A model generated the notes under the pieces. It saw only the letters and a list, made by a program, of their open reading frames with translations, did no database searches and was not told where the DNA came from. From positions 2,017,501-2,081,500 of the forward strand of contig CAMQGK010000328.1 in NCBI GenBank assembly GCA_947000775.1: a stretch of 64,000 nt of DNA. Direction: 5' to 3'. Shown in pieces: positions 45,135 to 55,389 of the stretch. Every line of letters starts with the position of its first letter. Position 1 is the first letter of the stretch. Origin of the DNA: Pterois miles (taxonomy: Eukaryota; Chordata; Actinopteri; Perciformes; Scorpaenidae). The translations under genes and the position numbers were made by a program.

Positions 45135-48100
45135 CTAGAGAGGAGAGAATAAAAAATGGGGGAGCGAGAGGAGAAATAGGAACGATTAAAAATACAGAAG
45201 AAATGACATTTGTATAATGTTGTTAAGGTGCATTAAACTGCCAGCCTGCAAATAGTCTGTAAATATCCAGTTTAAAATGTTTTTGTGTCTATTCTCTGCT
45301 GCTACAGTGACACAGTACAACTATTTGGACAACAAATAGTTGTAGATAACAGAAATAAGCAATAGTCTGCTGACATGTTCACACAATAATACATCAGTGT
45401 GGTGGCATAAAAACCTAAACTAATGCAGCTTTAATGCATTATGTATGACATTTTAGACATAGTCATAAAAATGTTAAATTTTGTATTGCAAATTTACAAC
45501 TGTATGATTTCAGCAATTTCTGATTTTTTCTTGTAAATTTGCTATATTACCCCCCCCCTCACCTTCTATAAGATATATCTAAATGTTTCTATCTACAATT
45601 GACCTAATAGGGCATCGTAGTTATACACAGTTTTTAAAGATCTGTATTTACAACAAAAAGGAAGATAAAGTGATTAAGTCACCTGGAAATTTCCATTCTG
45701 CAGGAAGGAGTCTGCTGGGTCCGGTATGGGTTTACCTCTGATTCTCTTCACCATGTAAACCCTACGAAACAGAATGACGACATCTTAAAGGAGAGTTGTT
45801 GAAAGAAATACTCTGCTCTTGAACATGGAAGATCAAAATGTTCAGGTGACTTTGTGTTTGTGCGCGCTCACCAGGTGGTTTTGTCGGTCTTAAAGCGTAA
45901 GACAACCAGAAATATGGCAAACGCTGCCGCGCCAGCAACAAACCCCCCACCAGTAAAACCTGAAAGGACAGAGTATATCACAGTGTGAGTATACTGTATT
46001 TATATCAATAACAATAATAATAATAGTCTTTAGTGTCCATAAATGTGGAACTTTGCCTTTGACTTCACAGGTTGATTAAAACACATCATAGCAGATCACA
46101 ATACATACAATCAATAGCACAACATGCACAGTACACATCATAATAACGGACATGGTCCCAGTGTGAATGGTGTTTATGAATTTAGTAAAGTTATTGCATT
46201 TGGTATGAACAATGTTTTGTAAATGTTCTTGGTTGCTGAGGCGGATCTGTAGCGTCTTCATTCGCACTTGTAACCCTCGAAAATAGTTTTGCAAACCATT
46301 CTTTTGAAAATCAAAAGCGAAGTACTTATTTCTTAAATTCTTAAATTTATATTAGCATCAATTTATAATTTGACCCCAACAACAGAAATACTTCTCCTGT
46401 TTTAGCTTTTTATACAGTAAACTTAAAATACCTCTCAGATCATATTTGTTCTCCCATACAAAACTTTTTGTACACCATCTGGGAGTGGGAACTAATAAAC
46501 AGTGGATTAGTGTGATCACAGTCACCAGCCTTATTAATGATACGTATGGCTCGTTTTTGTAGTAAAACGACTGAATTTATAGTCGTTTTAAAAATCGACC
46601 CCCACAGTTCCACACAGTCAGAAATATGCGATGGAGTGAAATGGCCAAGAGGAAGTGTTGCATTTATTGTAACCGTGCATGTAATCAACCCTCGCCTGGG
46701 TGCACTATCAGTGCAGAGAATACTGCTTATTATTTCATGATTTTGAATTTCATATGTTGGCCAATTTTTTTTAATCATTCAAATTTGGCTGGATGGTTGA
46801 CAACATGTGGGTTTTACATGTTCTCCCCGTGTTAGCGTGGGTTTTCTCCGGGTACTCCGGCTTCCTCCCACAGTCCACAGACATGCTGTTTAACTGATGA
46901 CTCTAAATGTGCCGTAGGTGTGAATGTGAGTGTGAATGGTTGTCTGTCTCGATGTGCCCTGTGATGGACTGGCGACCTGTCCAGGGTGAACCCCGCCTTC
47001 GGGATCGGCTCCATCCCCCTGGATGGATGGATAATAACATTTTTCTGTGATGTGACTTAGAACATATTTATTTTTGCTCTACCCGAACTTTAAAGATTTG
47101 TTGTTTCTCCAATTGGTTTCTTTCCCAGGAATTCAGGCAGAGCCATGAAGCGAATGGCTTAAAGCTGGACTTGGCTTACTTTCCACTTACTTCATTTGTT
47201 AAACTAAACCAATTGTTCATATTTGGCATCCTTTACCTGATTGTAGCTGTTTTGTTCTTCCTGTGGGTGACACCCATGATGCAGTGGGGCTCCAGTCACT
47301 CCAGATTGACTTGGTGTCAGTGTCAGTGGTCATTACTCGAATGCGTGCCTCGTACCTCTCGCCTTGTATCAGCTTATCAGGGTTCAGCTCCACTCTGCAG
47401 TCCCATGTACAATCTGTAAATTCAACCTTCCATTCCTGCATAGACGGATCATGAAACGTCTGTTCAGTGAACTGTCCCTTGGGTTCCCTACAACCACAAA
47501 GGTCATCTCTGACAAAATGCACACTTTTATTTATGCATAACATGACACCGAATGTATACATACGCTCCACGACTGATCCTGGTGCTTCCACTGCAGTTGG
47601 CAGCGGTAATGTGAGATTCTTAAATGCCTGGTAACTTGGGGGAACCAGGAAGCGGTGGTAAAGTTGATATGTGGTTGTGGAGGACGATTCAGCTTTACTG
47701 CAGCATCACACACAGATAATTTGTTCTCGGTCATCATGAATAGCTCACAGTCATACAGAGGCAATATATTATTCGTTGTACTCACTGTGACAAGCTGGCA
47801 TGTAGAAAAAAATCAGAGTTTGCTTCCCAGGCTTACAGGTCAGATTCAGGGTCAGATTATGGTAGGTCAGAAACTGAGGAGAAAAGAATATTTTTTTTCA
47901 TCAAACATTCATCAGACAGCAATACAAATTAAATAAGATCTAAATTAGTGTACGTGCTTTGGATGTCATCGTCTTTTTGTTTGGTAGTAAAGGTGATGAT
48001 CTGCTGGCCAGGTGAACTCATAAAGTGGTCTGATTAAATGCTCCAGGTAATAGCCTTAGAGCTCCACTGGGCAACATTTTTTTGGCATCATTGGACAAAA

Positions 48101-49795
48101 TTTCTATAATAACCTTTCAGCATATTGTAAGTCAACTGCTAGACTTCTGCATCTCCTCATGGTCTGTTTTCAGGCCTGTGATGGGAGACTTTGACCAATC
48201 ACGGGTCATTTCAGAGAGAGCGTTCCTATTGGCTGTGCTCCGGCTGGCGGGCGGTGCTTTGGCATTTTACAGCTAAACAGTAACTACAAGATGTTTCTGA
48301 AAACATCTGAGGAGAGAAATGGACATTATTTGATTTGATTGATCGGTCTTTAGGAGCACCAATGGACACAGAGGCATATGATTTTCTTTAAGACTACGTG
48401 TCTCATGCACGACTGACAGGAAATGGGTGAAGAGGATGTGAAGGTGAATACATGTATATTCAGACAGACAGGATGAGGAAAATAATGTGGTTTTTCAGCC
48501 CAGTTGCACAGCAGTTTGTAAAATAGTCACGAAATTTAATGTATTGATTTGTGCACATATTGTTTTGTGAGGGTCAGCACTAAATCAATTCATATGTCAT
48601 CCACGTAAATTTGAACCGGGAAGTATGAGGAGCAGCTAACTCTACATAGGGAGGAGTTTGGGGTGGATGGGTGGGTCAAAAAACACCACACTTTGAACCA
48701 GAACAACGTTGTTCGTGTCCCGTGTGAAACCAGAAGTCAATGCGGAGCTTCCTTACTTCAGTTCCAGCACTCAAACCACGATCTTTAGTAAGTGATCTTG
48801 TTTCCTAATCCTAACCAAGTCAATCTAGTCCTAAACCTATCTGAGTAGCAGTATTTCTGCTCCAGTAGTAAGACTGGAGCGGACATTGACACGTGCATCG
48901 CCTGTTGCTGGACATTCGTAGGAAAACGTGAGTGTCACAAAATAAAAGGGGGGAATTTGTGTCTATGTACGCGAATCAAATAGATTACATTTCATGACTA
49001 TTTCTCAAACTGTCAGGAGACTGTGTTGGCCATTTTAACATTAAAGCATGTAAACATGTTCTAGTAGAAACCCAAAATACAAGTATGAACCTGGAAATGT
49101 CCCCCTTAAACTAAGCTTACCAGCCATAGTCTTATATTTAACAGATAGACATGAGAGAGGTATTGATCTGTTCATCTAATTCTCTTCAACAAAGCATTTC
49201 TCCTAAAGTGTCTCTCTCAACTGATATCTGCAGATGTGTTAGTATTTGGTTCATCACAGTGCTCCACAGACTCACGTTGTAAGGTCTTTTGAAGGTCAGG
49301 GAGCACATCCTCAGCGTTGGTCTGGACGCATCAACAGGCTCCAGTTCACATGACCTATTGTATCTGCTACATTCAGGACAGGAGGAAAATATGTTGTTGT
49401 TTTTATTATTCTTACTGCGCTCAATGTTATCTGTGCACATTTGCATCTACTCTAAGTGCTTTTGGGTTCTTACGACATTTTGGTGTATAATGTGCACACA
49501 CTGTCCGGCAGATCAGACACAGATGAGCTGTTCCACGCACAAGTGATGGTACGATTGTAGTCACTGTCGCAAGAGAGATCTGTGAGAGCTAACGGACATA
49601 AGAGCAAATTAAAAAAATGTACCGTTCACTTGTGATTAGTCTCAATTCTGCGACAATATCACAATCTAGATGCAATTATTAAAAACATCACTAACCGACG
49701 TCTGGGACGCTTGGACAGCCCTTAGTTTGCTCAGCGCAGACGCAAAGCAGAGCCAGAAGAAGGAACAGCACATGGGCTTTCTTATTTTTCTCCAT
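44115..49795 (-). CDS. il2rb: IL2RB, interleukin-2/15 receptor beta chain; whole gene, nine coding exons
   Basis: A class I cytokine receptor. In vertebrates it pairs with the common gamma chain to bind IL-2/IL-15 on T and NK cells and signals through JAK1/JAK3 and STAT5. The exons encode a signal peptide, D1 with paired cysteines, D2 ending in WSDWS (47289-47303), a membrane helix, a proline-containing Box-1-like motif (KPIPDP) and a tail of about 340 residues ending near GYMSV. Nine coding exons fit the known layout of IL2RB, and the phases sum to 650 codons. The tail opening NWLSPHFTSESF and EIAPVEV matches the human KWLSSPF and EISPLEV segment. Position next to TMPRSS6 agrees with human 22q12.3. 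Oddities are a 12-residue polyproline run, an internally duplicated tyrosine motif and an ambiguous donor at exon 5. Another class I receptor is unlikely given the synteny. Confidence 0.92.
45683..45761 (-). CDS. il2rb: IL2RB exon 8: membrane-proximal Box-1 region
   Basis: Encodes VYMVKRIRGKPIPDPADSFL, then QNGNFQ. The proline motif KPIPDP, about ten residues inside the membrane, is where JAK1 docks in this family. The donor is GTGACT. Confidence 0.9.
45872..45959 (-). CDS. il2rb: IL2RB exon 7: transmembrane helix
   Basis: Encodes GFTGGGFVAGAAAFAIFLVV followed by LRFKTDKTTW. This is a single hydrophobic helix ended by basic residues. Both splice phases match. Flanks are CCTTTCAG and GTGAGC. 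Confidence 0.92.
46795..47035 (-). repeat. teleost interspersed repeat (GAGGCGACAGCGCTAACC family), reversed
   Basis: The reverse complement of the 7885 copy: ACATGTTCTCCCCGTGTTAG, TTTTCTCCGGGTACTCCGGC and GTGATGGACTGGCGACCTGT. The 3' end of the family is missing. Intronic in IL2RB. Confidence 0.85.
47237..47487 (-). CDS. il2rb: IL2RB exon 6: D2 with WSDWS
   Basis: Encodes EPKGQFTEQTFHDPSMQEWK, then YEARIRVMTTDTDTKSIWSD and WSPTASWVSPTG. It holds the L.PD...GERYEARIRV strand and the WSXWS box (47289-47303), the hallmark of class I cytokine receptors. The donor GTAAAG leaves a Gly codon split with exon 7. Confidence 0.93.
47571..47697 (-). CDS. il2rb: IL2RB exon 5: D2, first part (donor uncertain)
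   Basis: Encodes KLNRPPQPHINFTTASWFPQ, then HLRISHYRCQLQWKHQDQS, the proline linker and first strands of D2. The donor used here (GTGGAG at 47570) is the one that keeps frame with exon 6. Seven bases downstream a better-looking GTATGT gives the wrong phase. The intron to exon 6 is only about 83 bp. Confidence 0.7.
47786..47873 (-). CDS. il2rb: IL2RB exon 4: D1, end
   Basis: Encodes FLTYHNLTLNLTCKPGK, then QTLIFFYMPACH, the last strands of D1. It starts in phase 0 after CTCCTCAG and ends in phase 1 at a strong GTGAGT donor. Confidence 0.8.
48055..48345 (+). repeat. dispersed repeat R4, copy 2, in IL2RB intron
   Basis: Matches 40010-40310 in the same orientation, with a deletion of about 15 bp near GCTAGACTTCTGC. 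A third partial copy is at 50185-50280. Confidence 0.8.
48490..49020. mobile_element. non-autonomous element with ~60-bp inverted ends
   Basis: The left end (CAGCAGTTTGTAAAATAGTC, 48492-48560) is the imperfect reverse complement of 48955-49020 (GACTATTTCTCAAACTGTCA). A solo end lies at 36400-36470 and interior sequence recurs at 30765-30960. No transposase is encoded. Intronic in IL2RB. Confidence 0.6.
49276..49366 (-). CDS. il2rb: IL2RB exon 3: D1, middle
   Basis: Encodes RYNRSCELEPVDASRP, then RMCSLTFKRPYN. The R.N.(S/T)CEL.PV motif matches human RWNQTCELLPV. The acceptor is AATGTAG and the donor GTGAGT. Confidence 0.88.
49474..49579 (-). CDS. il2rb: IL2RB exon 2: D1, first part
   Basis: Encodes DLSCDSDYNRTITCAWNSSS, then DLPDSVCTLYTKM. 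The C....(N/D)...TC.W pattern is the first cysteine pair of a cytokine-receptor D1. Phases agree on both sides. Flanks are CTCACAG and GTAAGA. Confidence 0.88.
49696..49795 (-). CDS. il2rb: IL2RB exon 1: start codon and signal peptide
   Basis: The ATG at 49795 opens MEKNKKAHVLFLLLALLCVC, a basic n-region followed by a hydrophobic core: a secretory signal. It continues EQTKGCPSVPDV and ends in phase 1 at GTTAGT. An acceptor (TACTTACAG) at 49841-49843 suggests that a 46-base 5' leader is on the same exon and that a further untranslated exon lies upstream. Confidence 0.85.
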
Positions 49796-50289
49796 TTAAG
49801 ATGTCAGATCTCGAACCACCAGGATGGATGGTTTCCAAAGCTGTAAGTAGGGGAGATGAAGGATTGCTCTTGCGTCCGGTTGTGACTTACTGCATCCTCC
49901 GTCTTCTCATCCTGTGCAGAGGGATGACATACACTGCATGTTGCTGCGTTTCTTGATTTTTAGTGGTATTTGACAGAGTTTATTTCTGCATTGACACCCT
50001 GACCACAAATACAGCAAGAGGCAGGCTGTGACACCAACAGGTGAGAGTTAAAAAAAAAAAATAACAGAAATAGAAATGTTTCAGATCCTGCCTCAGTTTG
50101 TCTGCTCTGGTTTTACTTACACAGCCTGATAAAACACCTGTGTAAATGTGATTAAAACACAGGGATTCGGTGTTAATGTGAATCTCAGGATATTGTAATC
50201 CAGGTGTTCTGAGAAAAACTGGCTCTGTTTTCAGGCTTTATAAAGATCTAGCCCACGACGGGAGACTTTGGACATTGTTGTACCTTTTG

Positions 50290-50960
50290 TCATATTTTGT
50301 TTTGCCATATAAACTCGGGCAAAAAAATCTTGGAAATTCGTGTTTGGTGGATTATTTCTCTGTTGTGACGATGCTAATTGTCATTCTATTTGACATGGTT
50401 GGGAAGCCTGTTTATTTAACTTCACATTGATGTCCAACTTGTAGGGATCATGTGCTTGTGGGATCAGCAGTCCAGCTGATTATGTGTGTAGAGCTAAGGT
50501 GAAATTTGCCAAACATTCTTTTGAGCTCCAGGTGCTGCCAGACAGGCACCACAAAACCAGACCACAGGATCACAAAGTGATCCGGTTCGTTCTGAAAAGT
50601 CAGCTTTTTAAAAACCAAAATAAAACTCCTCATCTCTTCTCTGACATGATTTTGACAGCAGATGATTTGCTGCTTAAAACACAGTGGAGCTTAAAACACC
50701 AACAGCAGATTTTACTGTTAAGCTCTGGCGGAGAATTCTGGCAAATTTCACCTGGGCTCTACCCACATAATCAGCTGTGCTGCTCATCCCACAAATGCAT
50801 GATCCTTACAGGTTGGACATCACTGTGAAGGTAAGTAAACAGGTTTTCCAACCATGTAAAATACAATGACAACTAGCACTGTAACAAGAGCGAAATAACC
50901 CACCAAACACAAATTTCCAAACTTCAGATTTTCTAATATTAGAAAAATGCCAAGACTAAA
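50290..50960. mobile_element. fold-back element with ~200-bp arms
   Basis: 50320-50520 and the reverse complement of 50735-50930 align throughout: GTGTTTGGTGG, TTTACATGGTTGG/TTTGACATGGTTGG, TGATGTCCAACTTGTAGGGA, CAGCTGATTATGTG and AGGTGAAATTTGCC. A spacer of about 210 bp separates the arms. The hydrophobic 71-codon frame at 50820-51035 lies on one arm and is not a gene. Confidence 0.75.
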
Positions 50961-51104
50961 AGTAACACAGCTGAAGAGGCCAAATGCAGGAAGAACAACT
51001 GGCAAAAAAAAATAAATGCAAATGTGTGAATGCATAAATTAACAAACTTATTAATGTAATGGAATACTCAGAAGTCAGAAATAGTGGGTGGAGCAGTGAT
51101 ATTA

Positions 51105-52290
51105 TAAAAACCTTTCAGATTAAACTGTATTAACAGATCACATCTTATTGTGATCTCTGACAAGTATGAGCCATGTGAGACTATTTTAGCCTTCTCTCAG
51201 CTTCATCCACGTCTCCAGTGGCGTTAAACAATTTTAGAGCAAAAAAAATTAAAAAATAATAAAAAATAATTATAAAAACATAATTCAAAGTGGTAAATGC
51301 ATAGAGCATGTAGCTGTCCTTCCTGCATTTGTCAGTTTAAACTGTGTTACTTTCAGCCTGGTTTATGACTGACTGCTTCATATTTGTGTAATTATCATAC
51401 GATCTGCTCACTGAGCTCTGATTGTTCAGTAGGCGGTGCTTTTATATGAGCTGATCTATTGTCTGGAACATAACCTGCTCCGGAGCAGCTTAGCTGTTTA
51501 GCATCAGTTACCATGGTGATCTACCCCGGTAAGAAGTGAACCACCATCGTAGGACTGAAAACCCTGAAGGGTGAAAGCCGACGTTACCTCACTAACCCCA
51601 AATCCTGCACCGTAGTGTAGGATTTAAATACAGAGTGCCTCTGTATTTAATACTCTTACCAACATGGGAGTGGTAAAATACGCTGCTTCATGCAAATGTA
51701 TGAACATATTTATTACTGGAAATCAATTAGCAACCCAAAACAATGGCAGATATTGTCCAGAAACCCTCACAGGTTCTGCATTTAGCATCAGAAATCTGCT
51801 CCAATCATAACATGGCAAACTGCAGCCCAACAGGCAACAACAGCTGTCAGTGTGTCAGAGTGCTGACTTGACTATGACTTGATCCAAACTGACTGGGACT
51901 ATCATAAAGTGGGCATGTCTGTAAAGGGGAGACTGGTGGGGACCCAGAGAACCCATTTACATTCACACATCTGGAGGTCAGAGGTCAACGGACCCCTTTG
52001 AAAATGGACATGACAGTTTTTCCTCACCAAAACTTACAGTAAGTTTGGAGCGTTATTTAGCATATATATCAACGGATTCATTGTTTTTTATTTAGCCTCC
52101 TTCATGCCAAGGTAGCACAACATGGTTGGTACCGATGGATTCATTAGATTTTACATAATATAACATTAATATTCTTATAAATTGTATAGCAGGTCCTTGA
52201 GGAGGTGTTCTGTTATTGTTATGTGCAAAGTGAAGGTAAGTTTCTGTATTTGGGGCTGTGGGTGTTTGTGGGTCGGTTTGCACCGGGCTG
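51105..52290 (-). repeat. large inverted repeat, left arm (contains R3 reversed)
   Basis: Reverse complement of 54290-55275 over about 1 kb. Landmarks are GAGGTCAGAGGTCAACGGAC, ACCATGGTGATCTACCCC and TTGTGGGTCGGTTTGC. The inner edge abuts an AT/GT microsatellite. Confidence 0.8.
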
Positions 52291-52345
52291 TAATATATAT
52301 GTGTGTATATATATATATGTGTATGTATATATATATATATGTATA

Positions 52346-52398
<53 letters not shown>

Positions 52399-52460
52399 AT
52401 GTGTATATATATATATGTATATATGTGTGTATGTGAATATATATATATATATATATATAT
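52291..52460 (+). repeat. (TA)n/(TG)n microsatellite
   Basis: Long alternating TATATA and TGTATA tracts, which create false Ile/Tyr-rich frames on both strands. Confidence 0.97.
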
Positions 52461-53036
52461 CAGATACACATTCACAACAAACTGACCGGACTCAAGTGCA
52501 ATAACAACACATATGTGCAATCATATCATCTGTGCAATTATAGCAACTGGACAATAATATTTTTTTTAATATGCTGGACATATTCTTAGCTCTACTTCTC
52601 TGTTATGTATATATTGTTTTATTTATTTGTATTAATACTCTTTTAAAACCTATGCTTCGTTTTTACTGCACTATCTACTTTGCTGCTCTAACATGTAAAT
52701 TTCTCCACTGTGGGACTAATAAAGGAATATCTTATCTTATCTTAATAACCACACACCACAGTTTTTGCTTGCCAAAGTTTAGCACATGTGTAGAGTGTTA
52801 TTTAGCCTCCTGCCCGACCAGCTAGTCCCACATGGTTGGTATAAAGGTGTCGCCTGGGTGTCTCCCCTTAAAGAGAATAAAAATTGTGGAGTTTCGGGGG
52901 GAACTGGGTGAAGCAAGAAGCTGGCGCTATAATTTTTGATTTGATAATCATCAGAAAACCAACTGGAAATATGCTGTATACTATATACTGACAATATGTC
53001 ATTAATGTAAGGGATAATGTACAGCTAGCCGGTCAT

Positions 53037-53115
53037 TATGGTGAAATAAACCCCTTCGGGACAATGCAAGATGGTCGGGGTGCAGCATTGCCCCGTCTGG
53101 GTTTATTTCACCACA
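53037..53115. repeat. short perfect-armed hairpin
   Basis: GGTGAAATAAACCC at the left pairs with GGGTTTATTTCACC at the right around a GC-rich loop of about 45 bases. The flanking CATTAT/ACAATG extend the arms imperfectly. It is probably the end of a MITE or a small fold-back element. Confidence 0.7.
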
Positions 53116-53625
53116 ATGCAGTTTGGGTTTGTCTTCCATAAGAAATCAATATTTTGACACAAAAATGTTCTACCAGAGTCCGATATCAGAACTGCACCCA
53201 TAGCATCGGTCTTTTATAAAGAAATTACAGACCACAGAACGCTGTGATTAACCAATCAGAACTGAGTATTCCACAAAGCCATGTAATAAGACATCTTTGT
53301 AGTTTGCATTAATGTACTCCTCCTCAAACGTCTTGAAATGATCGTTAGACATGTTGTATGAAGTTCCAGTTACAGCAGTTGACACATGAATAATCCCGCT
53401 GCTAACAAACCACAGCCTGTTTCATTAAATGTAGGTGTAAAGCTCTGCAAAACTTTCTGATAATGTGCTTTAAAGATAAACAGTCATCATACCAGTTTCT
53501 CATTAAAAAAAAACAGGAAAATACTCATTAAAGTAGAGCAGCTGTCTGCCTGCGTAGGTATCACATCCTTTCTTAGCACCACATGAAACTCCCACCTCTA
53601 CATTACCACAGTTTTAGTGTCTTAC

Positions 53626-53684
53626 CTGTTGGCGAAACTGCTCAGGATCTGCTTCCAAGTGCTGGTTTCATTGCATTTGATGCC
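53626..53684 (-). other. orphan exon-like segment, possible upstream IL2RB exon
   Basis: A 59-bp segment with a strong acceptor (CTATTCTTTCACAG) and donor (AACAG|GTAAGA) on the gene strand, 3.8 kb upstream of the IL2RB start codon. One frame is open (GIKCNETSTWKQILSSFANR) but I recognise no family. It also carries short upstream ATGs. It may be an internal untranslated exon of IL2RB, an exon of an unseen gene, or chance. Confidence 0.35.
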
Positions 53685-54226
53685 CTGTGAAAGAATAGCA
53701 GACTGTAAATAGACTTTTACTTCCTCACAGGAAACAATAAACCGCCACCCGGTAAAGACAGAGATAGAGAGGTTGTACTCTTTGAAGGTCACTACTCAGA
53801 AAACTAATCACAAATCAAGATCAGTCCACCTACGCTGAGGGTGTGAAAACTGAAGCCGTCTTCACTCCTCAGTTTTGGTGACTAAAACTTCAGAGCAGTT
53901 TCCTCTTGTATTTTCCTACAACTGATCATTAAGTCCATATTCTAATGGTAGTTCTTGTTGTGCACCTGTTTCAGGAAACTGATCCGTCACTAGATCTTAG
54001 CACAGGTGGATACTGGCCACTCCAGTGTTGATGCTACAGTTTTTTTCCCCTTTACTTCCCTGCAGCCTGTCCTTTCCCTAGTCTGTTAGTGTTTCATACC
54101 TCATATTTCATCTGTGATTCTTCTCCTTTTGCGCTTTAAACCAAATATTCAGTTTTAATGAACAGTTGTTGCTTTTGTACCTAAACCACACTGACATTTA
54201 AAGTCTGTGAAAAACAGGATGACAAA

Positions 54227-54228
<2 letters not shown>

Positions 54229-54288
<60 letters not shown>
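54229..54288 (+). repeat. (GT)30 microsatellite
   Basis: An uninterrupted GT run at the inner edge of the large inverted-repeat arm. Confidence 0.98.
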
Positions 54289-54289
<1 letters not shown>

Positions 54290-54292
<3 letters not shown>

Positions 54293-55275
54293 ATTACAGC
54301 CCACTGCAAACCGACCCACATACACCCACAGCCCCAAATACAGAAACTTACCTTCACTTCGCACAACAACAATAACAGAACACCTCTTCACCTGCTATAC
54401 AATTTGTAAGAATATAAATGTTATATTATGTAAAATCTAATAAATCCATGGGTACCAACCATATCATACTACCTTGTAATGAAGGAGGCTAAATAATGCT
54501 CCAAACTTACACTAAAGGGGTCCCTTGACCTCTGACCTCCAGATGTGTGGATGTAAATGGGTTCTCTGGGTCCCCACCAGTCTCCCCTTTACAGACATGC
54601 CCACTTTATGATAGTCCCAGTCAGTCTGGATCAAGTCATAGTCAAGTCAGCACTCTGACACACTGACAGCTGTTGTTGCCTGTTGGGCTGCAGTTTGCCA
54701 TGTTCTGATTGGAGCAGATTTTTGATGCTAAATGCAGAACCTGTGAGGGTTTCTGGACAATATCTGTCATTGTTTTGTGTTGTTAATTGATTTCCAATAA
54801 TAAATATATACATACATAAAGCAGCATATTTGAGTTAGCGAGGTAACTTCGGTTTAACCCTTAAGGGTTTTCAGTCCTACGTCAGTGGTTCACTGCTTAC
54901 TGGGGTAGATCACCATGGTAACCGATGCTGAACAGCTAATCTGCTCCAGAGCAGGTTATTTTCCACATAAGAGATCAGCTCATGTAAAAGCACCACCTAC
55001 TGACCAATCAGAGCTTAGTGCGAGGATGGTATGATAATATTACACAAATATGAAGAAGTTAAAGGCTAAAAAAAACACGGTTTAAATTGACTAATACAGG
55101 AAGGACAGCTGGCTTTAAGCTGTGGGTGTTTACCGCTTTGAATTATGTTTATATATTTATTTTTTTACTTGCTCTAAAGTCATGTCACACCACCAGAGAC
55201 AGGGACGCAGCTGAAAAAAGGCTGAAATAGTTACAGATGGCAAATACTTGTCAGAAATCTGAGAGGTTTTTATAA
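54290..55275 (+). repeat. large inverted repeat, right arm (contains R3)
   Basis: Starts at GCAAACCGACCCACATACAC next to a GT microsatellite and ends near GAGAGGTTTTTATAATTGCC. About 100 bp of its own interior (GCAGATTTTTGATGCTAAAT) is repeated directly at 55280-55385. Confidence 0.8.
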
Positions 55276-55389
55276 TTGCCATGTTATGATTTGAGCATAT
55301 TTTTTAATGCTAAATGCAGTACTTGTGAGGGTTTCCGGACAATATTTGTCATTTTTTGCACCGTTAATTGATTTCCTGCACATCAGGGG

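Noticed and set aside
50820..51035. Hydrophobic 71-codon frame resembling a membrane protein
   Set aside because: It lies on one arm of a fold-back repeat and is not conserved as a frame in the other arm.
52092..52520. Ile/Tyr-rich frames on both strands
   Set aside because: Translations of a TA/TG microsatellite.
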